Source of the DNA: Myotis daubentonii
Lineage: Eukaryota > Chordata > Mammalia > Chiroptera > Vespertilionidae
Direction: 5' to 3'
Length of the DNA stretch: 64,000 nt
Assembly: GCF_963259705.1 (NCBI RefSeq)
Contig: NC_081841.1
Coordinates: forward strand, 117,747,033 to 117,811,032
Shown here: piece after piece, positions 8,232 through 23,300 of the stretch
How positions within the stretch are numbered: position 1 is the first letter of the stretch
How the letters are laid out: every line of letters starts with the position of its first letter
Program-made: the position numbers and the translations under genes
Notes under the pieces: model-generated
Seen by the model: the letters and a program-made list of their open reading frames with translations, nothing else
What the model was told of the DNA's origin: nothing
Databases searched by the model: none

Positions 8232-11200
8232 AAAGCAAGAATTCCTGTTTATAGAGCTCAGAAGTTGTGTATAAAGCTTTCAAATGAGGAGTGAACTGTT
8301 TATGTTTACAAGTGAGGGTGAATTGGCGTGGCGTTTTTTGACTGACATAGTTTATATCCTGAAGGTTCTAGTATACACTCCTAAGAAAAATGTCAAATTG
8401 TGGTAAAACTCTTAAAATACACAATTAAATTCCCGTGAAATGAATATGAACGTGTAAGAAGCAGTTGAAACACAAGTAAATAGAATCTAACTACATTTAA
8501 TGCCGAGTTCAATTACCCAGATTACATGTAGAAAGCTCTGAAATGAGGAGAATGCAGATGATATTAACAACTACGGCTTATTTTAAGTGGCGTTTTCACA
8601 AAAATGTCATTTCAAACAGGAAGAATTCCTGTCTATAGAACTCAGAACTTGTGTTTAAAGCTTTTAAATGAGGAGAATACTGTTAATGTTTACAATTGAG
8701 GGTGAATTGGCGTGGCGTTTTTTGACTGAAACAGTTTATATCCTGAAGGTTCTAGTATACACTTCTAAGGAAAAGGTCAAATTGAGCTAAAACTCTTAAA
8801 ATACACAATTAAATTCCCGGGAAATGAATATGAACGTGTAAGAAGGAGTTGAAACACAAGTAAATAGAATCTAACTACATTTAATGCCGAGTTCAACTAC
8901 CGAGATTACATGTAGAAAGCTCTGAAATGAGGAGAATGCAGATGATATTAACAACTCCGGCTTATTTTAAGTGGCGTTTTCACAAAAATATCATTTCAAA
9001 CAGGAAGAATTCCTGTTTATAGAGCTGAGAACTTATGTATAAAGCTTTTAAATGAGGAGTGTACTGTTTATGTTTAACATTGAGACTTAATTGGCGTGGC
9101 GTTTTTTGACTGAAACAGTTTATATCGTGAATGTGCTAGTATATACTTCTTAGGAAACTGTAAAAATGCGGTAAAACTCTTAAAATACACAATTATCTTG
9201 CAAGGAAATGATTATGAACTTGTGAAAAACTGTTGAAACACGAGTAAATAGAATCTAACTAAATTTAATGCCGAATTCAATTACCTATATTACAGGTAGA
9301 AAGCTCTGAAATGACGCTAATTCTGATAAGATTAACAACACCTGCTTTTTTAAGTGGCATTTTCACAAAAATGTCATTTCAAACGGGAAGAATTCCTGTC
9401 TATAGAACTCAGAACTTGTGTTTAAAGCTTTTAAATGAGGAGAATACTGTTCATGTTTACAATTGAGGGTGAATTGGCCTGGCGTTTTTTGACTGACACA
9501 GTTTATATCCTGAAGGTTCTAGTATACACTTCTAAGGAAAAAGTCAAATTGTGGTAAAACTCTTAAAATACACAATTATATTCCCGGGAAATGAATATGA
9601 ACGTGTAAGAAGCAGTTGAAACACAAGTAAGTAGAATCTAACTACATTTAGTGCTGAGTTCAATTACCGAGATTAGAGGTAGCAAGCTCTGAAATGACGA
9701 GAATTCTGATAATATTAACAACTCTGGCTATTTTAAGTGGCGTTTTCACAAAAATGTTATTTCAAACAGGAACAATTCCTGTTTATAGAGCTCAGAAGTT
9801 GTGTATAAAGCTTTCAAATGAGGAGTGAACTGTTTATGTTTATCATTGAGACTTAATTGGCGTGGCGTTTTTTGACAGATACAGTATACATCCTGAAGGT
9901 TCTAGCATACACTTCTAAGAAATATGACAAATTGTGGTAAAACTCTTAAAATACACAATTATATTCCCGGGAAATGAATATGAACGTGTACGAAGCAGTT
10001 AAAACACAAGTAATTAGAATCTAACTACATTTAGTGCAGAGTTCAATTACCGAGATTACAGATAGAAAGCTCTGAAATGACGCGAATGCTGATAATATTA
10101 ACAACACCAGGCATTTTATGTGGCGTTTTCACAAAAATGTCATTTCAAACAGGAAGAATTCCTGTTTATAGAACTCAGAACTTGTGTTTAAACCTTTTAA
10201 ATGAGGAGAATACTGTTAATGTTTACAATTGAGGTTGAATTGGCCTGGCGTTTTTTGACTGAAACAGTTTATATCCTGAAGGTTCTAGTATACACTTCTG
10301 AGGAAAACGTCAAATTGTGGTAAAACTCTTAAAATACACAATTAAATTCCCGGGAAATGAATATGAACGTGTAAGAAGCAGTTGAAACACAAGTAAATAG
10401 AATCTAACTACATTTAATGCCGAGTTCAATTACAGAGATTACATGTAGAAAGCAATGAACTGAGGAGAATGCAGATGATATTAACAACTACGGCTTATTT
10501 TAAGTGGCGTTTTCACAAAAATATCATTTCAAACAGGAAGAATTCCTGTTCATAGAGCTCAGAACTTATGTATAAAGCTTTTAAATGAGGAGTGTACTGT
10601 TTATGTTTAACATTGAGACTTAATTGGCGTGGCGTTTTTTGACTGAAACAGTTTATATAGTGAATGTGATAGTACATACTTCTTAGGAAATGTAAAAATG
10701 AGGTAAAACTCTGAAAATACAAAATTATCTTTCAAGGAAATGATTATGAACTTGTGAAAAACTGTTGAAACACTAGTAAATAGAATCTAACTAAATTTAA
10801 TGCCGAATTCAATTACCTATATTACAGGTAGAAAGCTGTGAAATGACGCTAATTCTGATAAGATTAACAACACCTGCTTTTTTAAGTGGCGTTTTCACAA
10901 AAATGTCATTTCAAACGGGAAGAATTCCTGTCTATAGAATTCAGAACTTCTGTTTAAAGCTTTTAAATGAGGAGAATACTGTTAATGTTTACAATTGAGG
11001 GTGAATTGGCCTGGCGATTTTTGACTGAAACATTTTATATCCTGAAGGTTCTAGTATATACTTCTAAGGAAAAAGTCAAATTGTGGTAAAACTCTTAAAA
11101 TACACAATTATATTCCCGGGAAATTAATATGAACGTGTAAGAAGCAGTTGAAACACAAGTAAGTAGAATCTAACTACATTTAGTGCTGAGTTCAATTACC

Positions 11201-12060
11201 GAGATTAGAGGTAGAAAGCTCTGAAATGAAGAGAATTCTGATAATATTAACAACTCTGGCTATTTTAAGTGGCGTTTTCACAAAAATGTTATTTCAAACA
11301 GGAAGAATTCCTGTCTATAGAACTCAGAACTTGTTTTTAAAGCTTTTAAATGAGGAGAATACTGTTAATGTTTACAATTGAGGGTGAATTGGCCTGGCGT
11401 TTTTTGACTGAAACTGTTTATATCCTGAAGGTTCTAGTATACACTTCTAAGGAAAACGTCCAATTGTGGTAAAACTCTTAAAATACACAATTATATTCCC
11501 GGGAAATGAATATGAACGTGTAAGAAGCAGTTGAAACACAAGTAAATAGAATCTAACTACATTTAATGCCGAGTTCAATTACCGAGATTACAGATAGAAA
11601 GCTCTGAAATGACGCGAATTCTGATATTAACAACACCAGGCATTTTATGTGGCGTTTTCACAAAAATGTCATTTCAAACAGGAAGAATTCCTGTTTTTAG
11701 AACTCAGAACTTGTGTTTAAAGGTTTTAAATGAGGAGAATACTGTTAATGTTTACAATTGAGGTTGAATTGGCCTGGCGTTTTTTGACTGAAACAGTTTA
11801 TATCCTGAAGGTTCTAGTATACACTCCTAAGAAAAATGTCAAATTGTGGTAAAACTCTTAAAATACACAATTAAATTCCCGGGAAATGAATATGAACGTG
11901 TAAGAAGCAGTTGAAACACAAGTAAATAGAATCTAACTACATTTAATGCCGAGTTCAATTACCGAGATTACAGGTAGATAGCTCTGAAATGACGCGAATT
12001 CTGATAATATTAACAACTCCGGCTATTTTAAGTGGCGTTTTCACAAAAATGTCATTTCAA
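8232..12060. repeat. 11-mer HOR, copy 1 (10-monomer variant, 3829 bp)
   Basis: Counted from the rare AAAGCAAGAATTCC marker at 8232 to its next occurrence at 12061. It matches the next copy through most of its length but lacks one A-type monomer: near 8570-8600 it passes from AACAACTACGGCTTATTTTAAGTG, the left flank of that A monomer in copy 2, straight into GGCGTTTTCACAAAAATGTC, its right flank. The joint monomer is a hybrid of two neighbours, the signature of unequal exchange in register. Whether copy 1 lost the monomer or the later copies gained it cannot be settled from one array. Confidence 0.85.
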
Positions 12061-15000
12061 AAAGCAAGAATTCCTGTTTATAGAGCTCAGAAGTTGTGTA
12101 TAAAGCTTTCAAATGAGGAGTGAACTGTTTATGTTTACAAGTGAGGGTGAATTGGCGTGGCTTTTTTTGACTGACATAGTTTATATCCTGAAGGTTCTAG
12201 TATACACTCCTAAGAAAAATGTCAAATTGTGGTAAAACTCTTAAAATACACAATTAAATTCCCGTGAAATGAATATGAACGTGTAAGAAGCAGTTGAAAC
12301 ACAAGTAAATAGAATCTAACTACATTTAATGCCGAGTTCAATTACCCAAATTACATGTAGAAAGCTCTGAAATGAGGAGAATGCAGATGATATTAACAAC
12401 TACGGCTTATTTTAAGTGCCGTTTTCACAAAAATATCATTTCAAACAGGAAGAATTCCTGTTTATAGAGCTCAGAACTTATGTATAAAGCTTTTAAATGA
12501 GGAGTGTACTGTTTATGTTTAACATTGAGACTTAATTGGCGTGGCGTTTTTTTTGACAGAAACAGTTTATATCGTGAATGTGCTAGTATATACTTCTTAG
12601 GAAACTGTAAAAATGCGGTAAAACTCTTAAAATACACAATTATCTTGCAAGGAAATGATTATGAACTTGTGAAAAACTGTTGAAAGACGAGTAAATAGAA
12701 TCTAACTAAATTTAATGCCGAATTCAATTACCGATATTACAGGTAGAAAGCTCTGAAATGACGCTAATTCTGATAAGATTAACAACACCTGCTTTTTTAA
12801 GTGGCGTTTTCACAAAAATGTCATTTCAAACAGGAAGAATTCCTGTCTATAGAACTCAGAACTTGTGTTTAAAGCTTTTAAATGAGGAGAATACTGTTAA
12901 TGTTTACAATTGAGGGTGAATTGGCGTGGCGTTTTTTGACTGAAACAGTTTATATCCTGAAGGTTCTAGTATACACTTCTAAGGAAAAGGTCAAATTGAG
13001 CTAAAACTCTTAAAATACACAATTAAATTCCCGGGAAATGAATATGAACGTGTAAGAAGGAGTTGAAACACAAGTAAATAGAATCTAACTACATTTAATG
13101 CCGAGTTCAACTACCGAGATTACATGTAGAAAGCTCTGAAATGAGGAGAATGCAGATGATATTAACAACTCCGGCTTATTTTAAGTGGCGTTTTCACAAA
13201 AATATCATTTCAAACAGGAAGAATTCCTGTTTATAGAGCTGAGAACTTATGTATAAAGCTTTTAAATGAGGAGTGTACTGTTTATGTTTAACATTGAGAC
13301 TTAATTGGCGTGGCGTTTTTTGACTGAAACAGTTTATATCGTGAATGTGCTAGTATATACTTCTTAGGAAACTGTAAAAATGCGGTAAAACTCTTAAAAT
13401 ACACAATTATCTTGCAAGGAAATGATTATGAACTTTTGAAAAACTGTTGAAACACGAGTAAATAGAATCTAACTAAATTTAATGCCGAATTCAATTACCT
13501 ATATTACAGGTAGAAAGCTCTGAAATGACGCTAATTCTGATAAGATTAACAACACCTGCTTTTTTAAGTGGCATTTTCACAAAAATGTCATTTCAAACGG
13601 GAAGAATTCCTGTCTATAGAACTCAGAACTTGTGTTTAAAGCTTTTAAATGAGGAGAATACTGTTCATGTTTACAATTGAGGGTGAATTGGCCTGGCGTT
13701 TTTTGACTGACACAGTTTATATCCTGAAGGTTCTAGTATACACTTCTAAGGAAAAAGTCAAATTGTGGTAAAACTCTTAAAATACACAATTATATTCCCG
13801 GGAAATTAATATGAACGTGTAAGAAGCAGTTGAAACACAAGTAAGTAGAATCTAACTACATTTAGTGCTGAGTTCAATTACCGAGATTAGAGGTAGCAAG
13901 CTCTGAAATGACGAGAATTCTGATAATATTAACAACTCTGGCTATTTTAAGTGGCGTTTTCACAAAAATGTTATTTCAAACAGGAACAATTCCTGTTTAT
14001 AGAGCTCAGAAGTTGTGTATAAAGCTTTCAAATGAGGAGTGAACTGTTTATGTTTATCATTGAGACTTAATTGGCGTGGCGTTTTTTGACAGATACAGTA
14101 TACATCCTGAAGGTTCTAGCATACACTTCTAAGAAATATGACAAATTGTGGTAAAACTCTTAAAATACACAATTATATTCCCGGGAAATGAATATGAACG
14201 TGTACGAAGCAGTTAAAACACAAGTAATTAGAATCTAACTACATTTAGTGCAGAGTTCAATTACCGAGATTACAGATAGAAAGCTCTGAAATGACGCGAA
14301 TGCTGATAATATTAACAACACCAGGCATTTTATGTGGCGTTTTCACAAAAATGTCATTTCAAACAGGAAGAATTCCTGTTTATAGAACTCAGAACTTGTG
14401 TTTAAACCTTTTAAATGAGGAGAATACTGTTAATGTTTACAATTGAGGTTGAATTGGCCTGGCGTTTTTTGACTGAAACAGTTTATATCCTGAAGGTTCT
14501 AGTATACACTTCTGAGGAAAACGTCAAATTGTGGTAAAACTCTTAAAATACACAATTAAATTCCCGGGAAATGAATATGAACGTGTAAGAAGCAGTTGAA
14601 ACACAAGTAAATAGAATCTAACTACATTTAATGCCGAGTTCAATTACAGAGATTACATGTAGAAAGCAATGAACTGAGGAGAATGCAGATGATATTAACA
14701 ACTACGGCTTATTTTAAGTGGCGTTTTCACAAAAATATCATTTCAAACAGGAAGAATTCCTGTTCATAGAGCTCAGAACTTATGTATAAAGCTTTTAAAT
14801 AAGGAGTGTACTGTTTATGTTTAACATTGAGACTTAATTGGCGTGGCGTTTTTTGACTGAAACAGTTTATATAGTGAATGTGATAGTACATACTTCTTAG
14901 GAAACTGTAAAAATGAGGTAAAACTCTGAAAATACAAAATTATCTTTCAAGGAAATGATTATGAACTTGTGAAAAACTGTTGAAACACTAGTAAATAGAA

Positions 15001-16275
15001 TCTAACTAAATTTAATGCCGAATTCAATTACCTATATTACAGGTAGAAAGCTGTGAAATGACGCTAATTCTGATAAGATTAACAACACCTGCTTTTTTAA
15101 GTGGCGTTTTCACAAAAATGTCATTTCAAACGGGAAGAATTCCTGTCTATAGAATTCAGAACTTCTGTTTAAAGCTTTTAAATGAGGAGAATACTGTTAA
15201 TGTTTACAATTGAGGGTGAATTGGCCTGGCGTTTTTTGACTGAAACACTTTATATCCTGAAGGTTCTAGTATATACTTCTAAGGAAAAAGTCAAATTGTG
15301 GTAAAACTCTTAAAATACACAATTATATTCCCGGGAAATTAATATGAACGTGTAAGAAGCAGTTGAAACACAAGTAAGTAGAATCTAACTACATTTAGTG
15401 CTGAGTTCAATTACCGAGATTAGAGGTAGGAAGCTCTGAAATGAAGAGAATTCTGATAATATTAACAACTCTGGCTATTTTAAGTGGCGTTTTCACAAAA
15501 ATGTTATTTCAAACAGGAAGAATTCCTGTCTATAGAACTCAGAACTTGTTTTTAAAGCTTTTAAATGAGGAGAATACTGTTAATGTTTACAATTGAGGGT
15601 GAATTGGCCTGGCGTTTTTTGACTGAAACTGTTTATATCCTGAAGGTTCTAGTATACACTTCTAAGGAAAACGTCCAATTGTGGTAAAACTCTTAAAATA
15701 CACAATTATATTCCCGGGAAATGAATATGAACGTGTAAGAAGCAGTTGAAACACAAGTAAATAGAATCTAACTACATTTAATGCCGAGTTCAATTACCGA
15801 GATTACAGATAGAAAGCTCTGAAATGACGCGAATTCTGATATTAACAACACCAGGCATTTTATGTGGCGTTTTCACAAAAATGTCATTTCAAACAGGAAG
15901 AATTCCTGTTTTTAGAACTCAGAACTTGTGTTTAAAGGTTTTAAATGAGGAGAATACTGTTAATGTTTACAATTGAGGTTGAATTGGCCTGGCGTTTTTT
16001 GACTGAAACAGTTTATATCCTGAAGGTTCTAGTATACACTCCTAAGAAAAATGTCAAATTGTGGTAAAACTCTTAAAATACACAATTAAATTCCCGGGAA
16101 ATGAATATGAACGTGTAAGAAGCAGTTGAAACACAAGTAAATAGAATCTAACTACATTTAATGCCGAGTTCAATTACCGAGATTACAGGTAGATAGCTCT
16201 GAAATGACGCGAATTCTGATAATATTAACAACTCCGGCTATTTTAAGTGGCGTTTTCACAAAAATGTCATTTCAA
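12061..16275. repeat. 11-mer HOR, copy 2 (4215 bp)
   Basis: Complete unit of eleven monomers. Starting from the A monomer near 12425, the type order is A B A B B B A B B B B. Independent markers confirm the 4215-bp period: CAAATTGAGCTAAAACTC at 12994 and 17209, the GCCGTTTTCACAAAAATATC unit at about 12418 and 16633, and AAAGCAAG at 12061 and 16276. A T-run of eight (GCGTTTTTTTTGACAG) near 12545 is private to this HOR. Confidence 0.9.
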
Positions 16276-19200
16276 AAAGCAAGAATTCCTGTTTATAGAG
16301 CTCAGAAGTTGTGTATAAAGCTTTCAAATGAGGAGTGAACTGTTTATGTTTACAAGTGAGGGTGAATTGGCGTGGCGTTTTTTGACTGACATAGTTTATA
16401 TCCTGAAGGTTCTAGTATACACTCCTAAGAAAAATGTCAAATTGTGGTAAAACTCTTAAAATACACAATTAAATTCCCGTGAAATGAATATGAACGTGTA
16501 AGAAGCAGTTGAAACACAAGTAAATAGAATCTAACTACATTTAATGCCGAGTTCAATTACCCAAATTACATGTAGAAAGCTCTGAAATGAGGAGAATGCA
16601 GATGATATTAACAACTACGGCTTATTTTAAGTGCCGTTTTCACAAAAATATCATTTCAAACAGGAAGAATTCCTGTTTATAGAGCTCAGAACTTATGTAT
16701 AAAGCTTTTAAATGAGGAGTGTACTGTTTATGTTTAACATTGAGACTTAATTGGCGTGGCGTTTTTTTTGACAGAAACAGTTTATATCGTGAATGTGCTA
16801 GTATATACTTCTTAGGAAACTGTAAAAATGCGGTAAAACTCTTAAAATACACAATTATCTTGCAAGGAAATGATTATGAACTTGTGAAAAACTGTTGAAA
16901 GACGAGTAAATAGAATCTAACTAAATTTAATGCCGAATTCAATTACCGATATTACAGGTAGAAAGCTCTGAAATGACGCTAATTCTGATAAGATTAACAA
17001 CACCTGCTTTTTTAAGTGGCGTTTTCACAAAAATGTCATTTCAAACAGGAAGAATTCCTGTCTATAGAACTCAGAACTTGTGTTTAAAGCTTTTAAATGA
17101 GGAGAATACTGTTAATGTTTACAATTGAGGGTGAATTGGCGTGGCGTTTTTTGACTGAAACAGTTTATATCCTGAAGGTTCTAGTATACACTTCTAAGGA
17201 AAAGGTCAAATTGAGCTAAAACTCTTAAAATACACAATTAAATTCCCGGGAAATGAATATGAACGTGTAAGAAGGAGTTGAAACACAAGTAAATAGAATC
17301 TAACTACATTTAATGCCGAGTTCAACTACCGAGATTACATGTAGAAAGCTCTGAAATGAGGAGAATGCAGATGATATTAACAACTCCGGCTTATTTTAAG
17401 TGGCGTTTTCACAAAAATATCATTTCAAACAGGAAGAATTCCTGTTTATAGAGCTGAGAACTTATGTATAAAGCTTTTAAATGAGGAGTGTACTGTTTAT
17501 GTTTAACATTGAGACTTAATTGGCGTGGCGTTTTTTGACTGAAACAGTTTATATCGTGAATGTGCTAGTATATACTTCTTAGGAAACTGTAAAAATGCGG
17601 TAAAACTCTTAAAATACACAATTATCTTGCAAGGAAATGATTATGAACTTTTGAAAAACTGTTGAAACACGAGTAAATAGAATCTAACTAAATTTAATGC
17701 CGAATTCAATTACCTATATTACAGGTAGAAAGCTCTGAAATGACGCTAATTCTGATAAGATTAACAACACCTGCTTTTTTAAGTGGCATTTTCACAAAAA
17801 TGTCATTTCAAACGGGAAGAATTCCTGTCTATAGAACTCAGAACTTGTGTTTAAAGCTTTTAAATGAGGAGAATACTGTTCATGTTTACAATTGAGGGTG
17901 AATTGGCCTGGCGTTTTTTGACTGACACAGTTTATATCCTGAAGGTTCTAGTATACACTTCTAAGGAAAAAGTCAAATTGTGGTAAAACTCTTAAAATAC
18001 ACAATTATATTCCCGGGAAATTAATATGAACGTGTAAGAAGCAGTTGAAACACAAGTAAGTAGAATCTAACTACATTTAGTGCTGAGTTCAATTACCGAG
18101 ATTAGAGGTAGCAAGCTCTGAAATGACGAGAATTCTGATAATATTAACAACTCTGGCTATTTTAAGTGGCGTTTTCACAAAAATGTTATTTCAAACAGGA
18201 ACAATTCCTGTTTATAGAGCTCAGAAGTTGTGTATAAAGCTTTCAAATGAGGAGTGAACTGTTTATGTTTATCATTGAGACTTAATTGGCGTGGCGTTTT
18301 TTGACAGATACAGTATACATCCTGAAGGTTCTAGCATACACTTCTAAGAAATATGACAAATTGTGGTAAAACTCTTAAAATACACAATTATATTCCCGGG
18401 AAATGAATATGAACGTGTAAGAAGCAGTTAAAACACAAGTAATTAGAATCTAACTACATTTAGTGCAGAGTTCAATTACCGAGATTACAGATAGAAAGCT
18501 CTGAAATGACGCGAATTCTGATAATATTAACAACACCAGGCATTTTATGTGGCGTTTTCACAAAAATGTCATTTCAAACAGGAAGAATTCCTGTTTATAG
18601 AACTCAGAACTTGTGTTTAAACCTTTTAAATAAGGAGAATACTGTTAATGTTTACAATTGAGGTTGAATTGGCCTGGCGTTTTTTGACTGAAACAGTTTA
18701 TATCCTGAAGGTTCTAGTATACACTTCTGAGGAAAACGTCAAATTGTGGTAAAACTCTTAAAATACACAATTAAATTCCCGGGAAATGAATATGAACGTG
18801 TAAGAAGCAGTTGAAACACAAGTAAATAGAATCTAACTACATTTAATGCCGAGTTCAATTACAGAGATTACATGTAGAAAGCAATGAACTGAGGAGAATG
18901 CAGATGATATTAACAACTACGGCTTATTTTAAGTGGCGTTTTCACAAAAATATCATTTCAAACAGGAAGAATTCCTGTTCATAGAGCTCAGAACTTATGT
19001 ATAAAGCTTTTAAATGAGGAGTGTACTGTTTATGTTTAACATTGAGACTTAATTGGCGTGGCGTTTTTTGACTGAAACAGTTTATATAGTGAATGTGATA
19101 GTACATACTTCTTAGGAAACTGTAAAAATGAGGTAAAATTCTGAAAATACAAAATTATCTTTCAAGGAAATGATTATGAACTTGTGAAAAACTGTTGAAA

Positions 19201-20330
19201 CACTAGTAAATAGAATCTAACTAAATTTAATGCCGAATTCAATTACCGATATTACAGGTAGAAAGCTGTGAAATGACGCTAATTCTGATAAGATTAACAA
19301 CACCTGCTTTTTTAAGTGGCGTTTTCACAAAAATGTCATTTCAAACGGGAAGAATTCCTGTCTATAGAATTCAGAACTTCTGTTTAAAGCTTTTAAATGA
19401 GGAGAATACTGTTAATGTTTACAATTGAGGGTGAATTGGCCTGGCGTTTTTTGACTGAAACACTTTATATCCTGAAGGTTCTAAAATATACTTCTAAGGA
19501 AAAAGTCAAATTGTGGTAAAACTCTTAAAATACACAATTATATTCCCGGGAAATTAATATGAACGTGTAAGAAGCAGTTGAAACACAAGTAAGTAGAATC
19601 TAACTACATTTAGTGCTGAGTTCAATTACCGAGATTAGAGGTATAAAGCTCTGAAATGAAGAGAATTCTGATAATATTAACAACTCTGGCTATTTTAAGT
19701 GGCGTTTTCACAAAAATGTTATTTCAAACAGGAAGAATTCCTGTCTATAGAACTCAGAATTTGTTTTTAAAGCTTTTAAATGAGGAGAATACTGTTAATG
19801 TTTACAATTGAGGGTGAATTGGCCTGGCGTTTTTTGACTGAAACTGTTTATATCCTGAAGGTTCTAGTATACACTTCTAAGGAAAACGTCAAATTGTGGT
19901 AAAACTCTTAAAATACACAATTATATTCCCGGGAAATGAATATGAACGTGTAAGAAGCAGTTGAAACACAAGTAAATAGAATCTAACTACATTTAATGAC
20001 GAGTTCAATTACCGAGATTACAGATAGAAAGCTCTGAAATGACGCGAATTCTGATATTAACAACACCAGGCATTTTATGTGGCGTTTTCACAAAAATGTC
20101 ATTTCAAACAGGAAGAATTCCTGTTTTTAGAACTCAGAACTTGTGTTTAAAGGTTTTAAATGAGGAGAATACTGTTAATGTTTACAATTGAGGTTGAATT
20201 GGCCTGGCGTTTTTTGACTGAAACAGTTTATATCCTGAAGGTTCTAGTATATACTCCTAAGAAAAATGTCAAATTGTGGTAAAACTCTTAAAATACACAA
20301 TTAAATTCCCGGGAAATGAATATGAATGTG
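16276..20330. repeat. 11-mer HOR, copy 3 (incomplete)
   Basis: Follows copy 2 at 4215-bp offset with only scattered single-base differences (for example AAATAAGGAG near 18631 against AAATGAGGAG near 14416). It leaves the register near 20330 (GAATGTGAGAAGCAG, then ACTACTTTAAATGCCAAG), just before the last monomer. After this the sequence resumes as a relative of the segment about 1527 bp (four monomers) earlier. Confidence 0.85.
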
Positions 20331-23300
20331 AGAAGCAGTTGAAACACAAGTAAATAGAATCTAACTACTTTAAATGCCAAGTTCAATTACCGAGATTACA
20401 TGTAGAAAGCTCTGAAATGAGGAGAATGCAGATGATATTAACAACTCCGGCATATTTTAAGTGGCGTTTTCACAAAAATATCATTTCAAACAGGAAGAAT
20501 TCCTGTTTATAGAGCTCAGAACTTATGTATAAAGCTTTTAAATGAGGAGTGTACTGTTTATGTTTAACATTGAGACTTAATTGGCGTGGCGTTTTTTGAC
20601 TGAAACAGTTTATATAGTGAATGTGATAGTACATACTTCTTAGGAAACTGTAAAAATGAGGAAAACTCTGAAAATACAAAATTATCTTTCAAGGAAATGA
20701 TTATGAACTTGTGAAAAACTGTTGAAACACTAGTAAATAGAATCTAACTAAATATAATGCCGAATTCAATTACCGATATTACAGGTAGAAAGCTGTGAAA
20801 TGACGGTAATTCTGATAAGATTAACAACACCTGCTTTTTTAAGTGGAGTTTTCACAAAAATGTCATTTCAAACGGGAAGAATTCCTGTCTATAGATCTCA
20901 GAACTTCTGTTTAAAGCTTTTAAATGAGGAGAATACTGTTAATGTTTACAATTGAGGGTGAATTGGCCTGGCGTTTTTTGACTGAAACACTTTATATCCT
21001 GAAGGTTCTAGTATACACTTCTAAGGAAAAAGTCAAATTGTGGTAAAACTCTTAAAATACACAATTATATTCCCGGGAAATTAATATGAACATGTAAGAA
21101 GCAGTTGAAACACAAGTAAGTAGAATCTAACTACATTTAGTGCTGAGTTCAATTACCGAGATTAGAGGTAGAAAGCTCTGAAATGACGCGAATTCTGATA
21201 ATATTAACAACACCAGGCATTTTATGTGGCGTTTTCACAAAAATGTCATTTCAAACAGGAAGAATTCCTGTCTATCGAACTCAGAACTTGTGTTTAAAGG
21301 TTTTAAATGAGGAGAATACTGTTAATGTTTACAATTGAGGTTGAATTGGCCTGGCGTTTTTTGACTGAAACAGTTTATATCCTGAAGCTTCTAGTATACA
21401 CTCCTAAGAAAAATGTCAAATTGTGGTAAAACTCTTAAAATACGCAATTATATTCCTGGGAAATGAATATGAACGTGTAAGAAGTATTTGTAACACAAGT
21501 AAATAAAATCTAACTACATTTAGTGCTGAGTTCAATTACCGAGATTAGAGGTAGAAAACTCTGAAATGACGAGAATTCTGATAATATTAACAACTCCGGC
21601 TATTTTAAGTGGCGTTTTCACAAAAATATCATTTCAAACAGGAAGAATTCCTGTTTATAGAGCTCAGAACTTATGTATAAAGCTTTTAAATGAGGAGTGT
21701 ACTGTTTATGTTTAACATTGAGACTTATTTGGCGTGGCGTTTTTTGACTGAAACAGTTTATATCGTGAATGTGCTAGTATATACTTCATAGGAAACTGTA
21801 AAAATGCGGTAAAACTCTTAAAATACACAATTATCTTTCAAGGAAATGATTATGAACTTGTGAAAAACTGTTGAAACACTAGTAAATAGAATCTAACTAA
21901 ATTTAATGCCGAATTCAATTACGGATATTACAGGTACAAAGCTCTGAAATGACGCTAATTCTGATAAGATTAACAACACCTGCTTTTTTAAGTGGCGTTT
22001 TCACAAAAATGTCATTTCAAACGGGAAGAATTCCTGTTTATAGAGCTCAGAAGTTGTGTATAAAGCTTTCAAATGAGGAGTGAACTGTTTATGTTTAACA
22101 TTGAGACTTAATTGGCGTGGCGTTTTTTGACAGAAACAGTTTACATCCTGAAGGTTCTAGTATACACTTCTAAGAAATATGTCAAATGTGGTAAAACTCT
22201 TCAAATACACAATTATATTCCCGGGAAATGAATATGAACATGTAAGAAGCAGTTGAAACACAAGTAAATAGAAACTAACTACATTTAATGCCGAGTTCAA
22301 TTACCGAGATTACAGGTAGAAAGCTCTGAAGTGACGCGAATTCTGATAATATTAACAACACCGGGCATTTAATGTGGCGTTTTCACAAAAATGTCATTTC
22401 AAACAGGAAGAATTCCTGTTTATAGAACTTAGAACTTGTGTTTAAAGCTTTTAAATGAGGAGAATACTGTTAATGTTTACAATTGAGGGTGAATTGGCGT
22501 GGCGTTTTTGACTGAAACAGTTTATATCGTGAATGTGCTAGTATATACTTCTTAGGAAACTGTAAAAATGCAGTAAAACTCTTAAAATACACAATTATCT
22601 TTCAAGGAAATGATTATGAACTTATGAAAAACTGTTGAAACACAAGTAAATAGAATCTAACTAAATTTATTGCCGAATTCAATTACCGATATTACAGGTA
22701 GAAAGCTCTGAAATATCGCTAATTCTGATAAGATTAAAAACACCTGCTTTTTTAAGTGGCGTTTTCACAACAATGTCATTTCAAACAGGAAGAATTTCTG
22801 TTTATAGAACTCAGAACCTGTGTTTAAAGGTTTTAAATGAGGAGAATATTGTTAATGTTTATAATTGAGGGTGAATTGGCGTGGAATTTTTTTGACTGAA
22901 AGAGTTTATATCCTGAAGCTTCTGGTATACACTTCTAAAGAAAACGTCAAATTGCGCTAAAACTCTTAAAATACACAATTATATTCCCGGGAAATGAATA
23001 TTAACGTGTAAGAAGCAGTTGAAACACAAGTAAATAGAATCTAACTACATTTAGTGCCGAGTTCAATTACCGAGATTAGAGGTCGAAAGCTCTGAAATGA
23101 CGAGAATTCTGATAATATTAACAACTCTGGCTATTTTAAGTGGCGTTTTCACAAAAATGTCATTTCAAACAGGAAGAATTCCTGTTTATAGAGCTCAGAA
23201 GTTGTATATAAAGCTTTCAAATGTGGAGTGAACGGTTAATGTTTAACATTGAGACTTAATTGGCGTGACGTTTTTTGACAGAAACAGTTTACATCCTGAA

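Noticed and set aside
10513..12637. Minus-strand open frames of about 70 codons at 10513, 12425, 16640, 20470 and 41520
   Set aside because: They are the same stretch of type A monomer read in reverse. Conservation follows HOR copying, and single-base indels between copies change the N-terminal part freely.
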